Shown: in pieces, positions 59,255 to 64,000 of the stretch
How positions within the stretch are numbered: the first letter of the stretch is position 1
Layout: each line of letters begins with the position of its first letter
Assembly (NCBI RefSeq): GCF_052118625.1
Contig: NZ_JBQKGW010000017.1
Span: forward strand, 1 to 64,000
Source of the DNA: Porcincola sp945869225
Lineage (GTDB): Bacteria > Bacillota > Clostridia > Lachnospirales > Lachnospiraceae
Direction of reading: 5' to 3'
DNA: 64,000 bases
Notes under the pieces: model-generated
What the model was told of the DNA's origin: nothing
The model's input: only the letters and a program-made list of their open reading frames with translations
The model's database searches: none
Made by a program: the position numbers and the translations under genes

Positions 59255-60355
59255 ATGGCAACGATTACATATAAGTGTCCCAATTGCGGCGGCGGACTGA
59301 GGTTTGATCCGAAGCTGCAGAAGTTCAAGTGCGATTTCTGTCTGTCAGAGTTTACCCAGGAGGAATTGGAAAAGCTGACACCGCAGCAGGCAGGAGATCA
59401 AACAGTTTCAGAAGAGGAAGCCGCATATCTCGGACAGAAGGAGAAAGAGCCATCCACTGAGGGAAAGAATGAGGGCCAGACGGGGGCGGTTTTGTATACC
59501 TGCCCGAGCTGCGGTGCGACCGTGATCACGGATGAGACAACCGCTGCGACCTTCTGCTATTATTGCCACAATCCGATCGTTCTGGAAGGGAAGCTGTCGG
59601 GGAAATATCTGCCGGACAGACTGATCCCATTCAAGTACGATAAAAAGAAAGCGGAAGAGATTTTTCTGGACTATGTCCATCATAAACGCTTCGTGCCGAA
59701 GGCTTTTTTCACAAAAGACCAGGTTGAGAAGCTGTCAGGCGTGTATTATCCGTTCTGGGTATATCATGCTTCCGTTGATGGACAGATGAGTGCAGCTGCA
59801 AACCAAATTCGGACATGGGTGACAGGCGACATGGAATACACAGAAACCAAGGTATTCCATGTGGAGAGAGGCGGACAGATTGACATTCAGAATCTGTCCA
59901 GAAATGCACTTCAGGAAAGTGATAAAAACCTGATCAATGCGGTCATGCCATTCCGGCTTGAAGAGGCAAAGCCATTTACCATTGGCTATCTGCAGGGATT
60001 TGTCGCACAGAAGCGGGACATCGAGTCGGAACAGATTGCAAAAGAGATGCAGGACAGGGCAAAACGATATGCAGAGCATGCTCTGGAGAGAACGATGGAG
60101 GAATATTCAGTTGTCACTGGAAAACAATCGTCCTTCAGCATAGAGTCGGAGCAATATGCATACATGCTTCTCCCGGTCTGGCTGCTGACATACAAGGCTC
60201 TGGACGGAGCAAAATATTACTTTGCCATGAATGGTCAGACAGGGGAAATTCATGGAAGGCTTCCGGTCGACATGGTGAAGCTGTCGGCTTTTGCCGGGGC
60301 ACTCGGAGGGAGTCTGTTTGTGATTGTCCTGGCACTGTTATATTTTCTGATGTGA
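59255..60355 (+). CDS. Zinc-ribbon membrane protein, YdjG-like
   Basis: The 366-residue protein opens with a zinc ribbon (YKCPNCGGGL and KCDFCLSEF) followed by a second (YTCPSCGATV and CYYCHNPI), a central soluble domain with LIPFKYDKKKAEEIF, and a single C-terminal helix (about 345-365). This matches the YdjG type. In Bacillus, YdjG, YdjH and YdjI act together at the membrane. It lies 47 bases after the SPFH gene and just ahead of the TPM-domain gene. Its own activity is unknown. Confidence 0.82.
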   Translation: MATITYKCPNCGGGLRFDPKLQKFKCDFCLSEFTQEELEKLTPQQAGDQTVSEEEAAYLGQKEKEPSTEGKNEGQTGAVLYTCPSCGATVITDETTAATFCYYCHNPIVLEGKLSGKYLPDRLIPFKYDKKKAEEIFLDYVHHKRFVPKAFFTKDQVEKLSGVYYPFWVYHASVDGQMSAAANQIRTWVTGDMEYTETKVFHVERGGQIDIQNLSRNALQESDKNLINAVMPFRLEEAKPFTIGYLQGFVAQKRDIESEQIAKEMQDRAKRYAEHALERTMEEYSVVTGKQSSFSIESEQYAYMLLPVWLLTYKALDGAKYYFAMNGQTGEIHGRLPVDMVKLSAFAGALGGSLFVIVLALLYFLM

Positions 60356-60367
60356 GGAGGAATGCCT

Positions 60368-61291
60368 ATGAATATCAGAAAAAACAGAGAAGACAGCGTT
60401 TCCAGGCTGGTGACGGGATTTTTTCTGCTATTGGCTGCAGCAGTCCTGGGATTTTCGGTAGCATGCAGTCAGCGTGCATTCGGAGCAGAGTCAGAGAACA
60501 ACACAGGACTGATTTATGCATCCGGCAGCAGGCTGGCCAGTGTGGAAGACCGCGCACAGCTGCTTACGGAAGAGGAAGAGGCAGAACTGCTGCAGCAGGC
60601 TGCTGAGCTCTCCCAGAAGACCGGATATGAATTTCGGCTTGTCACAACGAATCAGACAGAAGGAAAGACAACGCAGCAGTTTGCGGAGGCGTACTTTGAG
60701 TCCCTGACAGATGATGGCCCGGAAACAGCAAGCGGAGCCAGCTATGTCATTGACATGGATAACCGCCAGATCTACATTGCAACCTATGGCGGTCTGCAGT
60801 ATTATCTGACAGATGCAAGAGTCGATACACTTCTGGATCATGCGTATGAGTATGTCAGCGAGGGAGAATACGACAAAACATTCAAGAGCATGCTGAAGGA
60901 CACAGGCCGTTATTACAATAAGGGAATCCAGGACGGAACACGGATTATAAACCGGGATACAGGTGAGGTGACCGTTTACCACAAGCCGAAGACCGTTACC
61001 CCGGTCAAGATCCTGATATCCCTTCTGGCGGGGGCAGCCGGTTTTCTGGCGTTTTTTGCTTCTGTGAAAGGCGCTTATTCGATGAAAGGTGTTTCGGGGG
61101 ATGGATTTTCGGAGAGAGACCAGGTCGGGCTTACATTGAAAAGGCGGGATGACAGGCTTGTAAACCAGTTTATAACATCAAGACGAATTCCCAGAAATGA
61201 CAGCGGAGGAGGGTCATCCGGCGGCGGGACAACGTCAACGCACACAACATCAGGCGGCTATTCAGCAGGCGGAGGCGGAAGAAGTTTCTGA
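60368..61291 (+). CDS. TPM-domain protein, YdjH-like
   Basis: The 307-residue product has a signal-anchor helix (about 14-36), a TPM (YgcG-type) domain (about 55-190: LLTEEEEAELLQQAAELS, then EAYFESL, and ATYGGLQYYL), another helix (about 218-236), and a Gly/Ser/Thr-rich tail. TPM proteins are found in envelope maintenance and photosystem repair; YdjH of Bacillus is similar. ATG 60368 is preferred over 60362 because GGAGG would overlap the first. It ends two bases before the next gene. Confidence 0.82.
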   Translation: MNIRKNREDSVSRLVTGFFLLLAAAVLGFSVACSQRAFGAESENNTGLIYASGSRLASVEDRAQLLTEEEEAELLQQAAELSQKTGYEFRLVTTNQTEGKTTQQFAEAYFESLTDDGPETASGASYVIDMDNRQIYIATYGGLQYYLTDARVDTLLDHAYEYVSEGEYDKTFKSMLKDTGRYYNKGIQDGTRIINRDTGEVTVYHKPKTVTPVKILISLLAGAAGFLAFFASVKGAYSMKGVSGDGFSERDQVGLTLKRRDDRLVNQFITSRRIPRNDSGGGSSGGGTTSTHTTSGGYSAGGGGRSF

Positions 61292-61293
61292 AG

Positions 61294-61740
61294 ATGCAGA
61301 ATGAGCAGAAAAAGTATTATGTCGTGACACAGAATGCGATTCCGGAGGTTTTATTGAAGGTTGTGGAGGTGAAAAGACTTCTGGAGGGAAAGAATCCACC
61401 TTCAGTGATTGAAGCAACCGATCAAGTCGGAATCTCAAGAAGTTCCTTTTACAAATATAAGGATGACATATTTGAATTTCATGAGAATGTAAGGGGAAAG
61501 ACAATCACATTTCTTATCGAAATGCGGGATGAGCCGGGGCTTCTGAGCGATGTGCTGATGATTGTCGCCAGGTCACGTGCAAACATTCTGACAATTCATC
61601 AGTCTATCCCGGTATCGGGAATGGCCTCGACCTCGATCAGTGTTCAGGTGATGCCTGAGACCGGGGACGTAACGGAGATGATGGATCAAATCGATGCGAT
61701 GGACGGGGTGAAGTCGTTGAGAATTCTCGGCGCAGAATAG
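61294..61740 (+). CDS. ACT-domain protein (UPF0735)
   Basis: The 148-residue protein has a helical N-terminal part with a HTH-like SVIEATDQVGISRSSFYKYKDD (in parts), then an ACT domain (about 66-148; KTITFLIEMRDEPGLLSDVL), which binds amino acids in many regulators. It fits UPF0735 (PheB-like). Family members are often beside amino-acid genes; here thrH follows, so threonine or serine metabolism is a sensible guess. It follows the YdjH-like gene at two bases, so the operon joins membrane and amino-acid functions. Confidence 0.82.
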   Translation: MQNEQKKYYVVTQNAIPEVLLKVVEVKRLLEGKNPPSVIEATDQVGISRSSFYKYKDDIFEFHENVRGKTITFLIEMRDEPGLLSDVLMIVARSRANILTIHQSIPVSGMASTSISVQVMPETGDVTEMMDQIDAMDGVKSLRILGAE

Positions 61741-61775
61741 TCAGACAGTTGACAGATTTCAGGAGGAGAAGTGAC

Positions 61776-62381
61776 ATGAATATTGTTTGCCTGGACCTTG
61801 AAGGAGTACTTGTACCGGAAATATGGATTGCATTTGCTCAGGCGAGTGGGATTCCCGAGCTGAAGCGCACGACTCGTGACGAACCAGATTATAATAAGCT
61901 GATGCAGTGGAGGCTGGGCATTCTCCGCGAACATGGATTGGGACTCAGACAGATCCAGGATACAATTGCAACGATTGAGCCGCTTCCGGGAGCCAGAGAA
62001 TTTCTAGACAGACTTCGCACGCAGACACAGGTAATCATCATCAGTGATACATTCACTCAGTTCGCATCACCGTTGATGGAGAAACTTGGATGGCCGACAC
62101 TGTTCTGCAACACGCTCGAGGTGGCTCCGGATGGAATGATTACAGGATTCCGGATGCGGATTCCGGATTCCAAGCTGAATACAGTCAGGGCGCTCCAGTC
62201 CATTGGCTTTGATACCATTGCGTCCGGAGATTCGTTTAATGATCTTGCAATGATCAAGGCAAGCAAGGCGGGATTTTTATTCCGCACGACCGATCAGATC
62301 CGAAAGGATTATCCGCAGCTGCCAGCCTTTGAAACGTATGATGAATTGCTGGAGGGCATCCAGAAGGCACTGGCAGAGTAA
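61776..62381 (+). CDS. thrH: ThrH-type phosphatase/homoserine phosphotransferase
   Basis: ThrH of Pseudomonas dephosphorylates phosphoserine and can transfer the phosphate to homoserine, allowing threonine synthesis without ThrB. The 201-residue HAD-family protein has the ThrH-type motif I CLDLEGVLVPEIW (D7, with E9 in place of the second Asp), motif II IISDTFTQF, and motif IV SGDSFND. Start 61776 has CAGGAGGAGAAG before it. It follows the ACT-domain gene by 35 bases. Whether it serves serine or threonine synthesis here is unknown. A terminator follows. Confidence 0.9.
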   Translation: MNIVCLDLEGVLVPEIWIAFAQASGIPELKRTTRDEPDYNKLMQWRLGILREHGLGLRQIQDTIATIEPLPGAREFLDRLRTQTQVIIISDTFTQFASPLMEKLGWPTLFCNTLEVAPDGMITGFRMRIPDSKLNTVRALQSIGFDTIASGDSFNDLAMIKASKAGFLFRTTDQIRKDYPQLPAFETYDELLEGIQKALAE

Positions 62382-62409
62382 CAGAATTGCCGCATGAAAG
62401 CCGCATGAA

Positions 62410-62450
62410 AAGAGACATCCTGCTCCTCAGGAGCGGGATGTCTCTTTTTT
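62410..62450. terminator. Bidirectional terminator after thrH
   Basis: AGAGACATCCTGCTCC (62411-62426) pairs with GGAGCGGGATGTCTCT (62430-62445), one G-T pair, followed by TTTTT on the plus strand and by T-rich sequence on the other. It also serves the minus-strand DUF975 gene. Confidence 0.9.
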
Positions 62451-62497
62451 AACCGTTTTTTCCTGTTTTGCAGCTGCGGCTGGTATCGATGGAATAA

Positions 62498-63256
62498 TCA
62501 GGTACCGTATGGGTCACGCTGCCCGGACAGCTCTACGTAAAAGAGTGCTTTTGTGACAGCTATGTATGGCTTGACACAGATATAGGCTGTACCAAGGGAA
62601 AGAATGGAAAGCACCCAGTAGCCAATGAAAGAAAGGTACAGCAGAAACAGCTGTATTCGATGACCATGCATCATCTTCCGGCTTTCGCGGAGGCACTGTA
62701 AAAAGCTGTAGTCCTGATGGTCGATGAATAAGAACAGTGCCTGATCATATAACAAATAGAATACGCCATAGAGCAATGCAGACAGAAGCAGGCAGAGGAT
62801 GGCGACTCCAGCAAACTGAAGGTCTGACGAGATTGAAAAACCAAACATCGAAGTCTTTGTCCCCTGAAGGAGAAATGCAAAAATCAGGTAGACAAGAGGG
62901 AAGGCACACAAATACTGTATGACAGTCAGAGCCATGGAAAGAAGCAAAAGCCTTCCAGTGTGATAACGGAAGCCGAGAAACAAGTCCCTGATCCTTGCGT
63001 GACCTGTTCGTGCAATGTTCAGGGAAAGAAAGCAGTACCCGGTTTGCAGCAGGGTGGAGACAGCAAACAGGATGAATGAAATCAGCAGATTCAGAGAAGA
63101 ACCAACAACGTTTCTTCTGGAGGAAAAGGAAGCAAGGTCTCCGAGGAAGAACAGTGCGATGTTCAGCACACTCAGGACAATGGAGGCGAATACCGCAAAT
63201 GCGTAGTAATTGATCAGGATGGCGCGGCTGCGGGCCTTCAGACTGGAACTGGTCAT
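62498..63256 (-). CDS. DUF975-family membrane protein
   Basis: A 252-residue integral membrane protein with about six helices. It resembles the DUF975 pattern of Clostridia and Lactobacilli: an N-terminal KARSRAILINYYAFAVF-type segment, an LFLGFRYHTGRLLLL central strand and a C-terminal YICVKPYIAVTKALFYVEL close to the end. The function is unknown. It overlaps the upstream gene at 63253-63256 (ATGA), so the two are coupled. It ends before the thrH terminator. Confidence 0.85.
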   Translation of the reverse strand: MTSSSLKARSRAILINYYAFAVFASIVLSVLNIALFFLGDLASFSSRRNVVGSSLNLLISFILFAVSTLLQTGYCFLSLNIARTGHARIRDLFLGFRYHTGRLLLLSMALTVIQYLCAFPLVYLIFAFLLQGTKTSMFGFSISSDLQFAGVAILCLLLSALLYGVFYLLYDQALFLFIDHQDYSFLQCLRESRKMMHGHRIQLFLLYLSFIGYWVLSILSLGTAYICVKPYIAVTKALFYVELSGQRDPYGT

Positions 63257-63738
63257 ATCACACGGCCTCCGTTCAGTGTAGCAGAGACTTCATTTGCGTT
63301 CTGCGAAGCTGTGCCGGACTGGGCAGTATCGGATGAAGCATTGCTCTGCTTGTCCTCCCTGTACTGGCCTGACAAAATTTCCTTCAGGAGAGCCTCTCCG
63401 CTCTTGGATGACTCGTCGGTTGAACCAGTCTCGGCATCCGGATCAGTGTAGTACTGATAGAGCTGTTCCACCTCGGCACGAAGCTGTGGATTATGCATAT
63501 ATGTATAGACGGCAGACACTGTCAGAACAGTTGTCAGTACGGCAGCCGCACTTGCACAGGCCAGAGCAACCTTGGCACGCGGAAGAAGAGGACCGTCGCC
63601 TCTTGAAATGAGTGCCAGGATGATTGATACGGATGCACATGGAAGCGATATAAAGAAAATCTGAAATGACGCAAAAGAGACAAGCGCCAGAACAAAGGAT
63701 ACTGTGACCATGACAGATCGGTTATCGGAATGATTCAT
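63253..63738 (-). CDS. Small membrane protein of unknown function
   Basis: The 161-residue protein has three hydrophobic segments (about 10-30, 35-47 and 55-77), then a soluble acidic, Ser/Gln/Asn-rich tail (about 95-161). The layout is like the small double- or triple-spanning regulators with soluble tails often paired with DUF975, but I recognise no family. GGGAGGTGACC is at good spacing on the minus strand. It is the first gene of a two-gene unit with the DUF975 gene. Confidence 0.7.
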   Translation of the reverse strand: MNHSDNRSVMVTVSFVLALVSFASFQIFFISLPCASVSIILALISRGDGPLLPRAKVALACASAAAVLTTVLTVSAVYTYMHNPQLRAEVEQLYQYYTDPDAETGSTDESSKSGEALLKEILSGQYREDKQSNASSDTAQSGTASQNANEVSATLNGGRVI

Positions 63739-63798
63739 AAAGGGTCACCTCCCAGTTTATTGAAATACGACAAGGGATTGTCTTGTGATTTATTTTCT

Positions 63799-63827
63799 AT
63801 CTTAACACGCAGCTTTTTTATGAACAA
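63799..63827 (-). promoter_or_regulatory. Promoter of the DUF975 unit
   Basis: On the minus strand TTGTTC (63822-63827) and TAAGAT (63799-63804) are 17 bases apart. The leader to the ATG at 63738 is about 50 bases. Confidence 0.5.
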
Positions 63828-63912
63828 TCCGGATGGGTTTAATTCATGAAATCTTCACATCTCATCATGAAAGCACGGGCGAAATGCAGCGAAATGGCAC
63901 CCGCCTCCTTGC

Positions 63913-63941
63913 TTGACAAAGGGTTTTATCGAAAGGATAAT
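63913..63941 (+). promoter_or_regulatory. Strong promoter leading out of the window
   Basis: A perfect TTGACA (63913-63918) and GATAAT (63936-63941) are 17 bases apart. The gene it serves starts beyond base 64000; an rRNA or tRNA operon, or another strong gene, would fit. Bases 63942-64000 show no start codon with a ribosome site. Confidence 0.7.
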
Positions 63942-64000
63942 AGGAACACTGGACAGGATTTTAGTGCGTAGTGGCAAAAGCGCAGACAGACAAGCAGGCA

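Overview
The window is 64 kb of dense chromosome from a low-to-mid GC Gram-positive bacterium. I place it in the Clostridia, most likely Lachnospiraceae. The reasons are CodY, CIRCE/HrcA-type control of groESL, the ireB-ruvX-DUF1292 cluster, RNase J, a DUF4250 gene, long-form HPF, strong AGGAGG ribosome sites, frequent TTG/GTG starts, and vegetative promoters close to TTGACA-N17-TATAAT. The content is mostly housekeeping. I see no prophage, insertion sequence, plasmid gene or CRISPR array.

Layout. 1-420: two tRNAs (Glu-CTC, Val-CAC), each followed by a hairpin terminator. 478-7119: galK and galE, then the rRNA/ribosomal-protein methyltransferases rsmE and prmA, then a cysteine desulfurase with thiI (tRNA 4-thiouridine). 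7238-7471: a small minus-strand HPr-like protein without the phosphorylatable histidine. 7596-15030: mtaB, ireB, ruvX, DUF1292, RNase J, YlbF, then a wobble-uridine module (trmR, trhP) and a phosphopantetheinyl transferase. 15025-17977 (minus): comM and dprA. 18341-26505: topA, codY, groESL and clpB, with two CIRCE operators. 26548-29765 (minus): a three-gene ABC-2 exporter, divergent from a secreted protein of unknown function. 31751-32450 (minus): flavodoxin and a 59-residue DUF4250 protein. 32655-36443: a membrane protein, rarA and argS.

36663-42008 is the most unusual block: a transmembrane Ser/Thr kinase without PASTA repeats, a 961-residue membrane-anchored Ig-like surface protein, and a CPBP-family membrane protease. 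An attenuator-like promoter/terminator pair lies in front of the kinase and an eight-codon minicistron in front of the surface protein. 42088-53173 is a one-carbon/NAD/methionine region: glyA, an ArsP_2-type exporter, hslO, nadE, fhs, a eukaryote-type HisA, and a methionine synthase split into an activation protein and the catalytic protein. 53276-57838: hpf, secA and prfB (without the programmed frameshift). 58011-62381: a YdjI-YdjG-YdjH-like membrane-stress set without pspA, followed by an ACT-domain protein and thrH. 62498-63738 (minus): two small membrane proteins. The window ends just after a strong outward promoter.

Themes are translation quality (tRNA and rRNA modification, HPF, RF2, ArgS), proteostasis (GroESL, ClpB, Hsp33) and folate one-carbon flow (GlyA, Fhs, MetH). 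No single sequence proves a new system. The best candidates are the kinase/Ig/CPBP operon, the His-less HPr, and the clpB promoter, in which the -35 box is built into the CIRCE operator. Starts were chosen from ribosome-site spacing and family alignment from memory; nothing was checked against a database.
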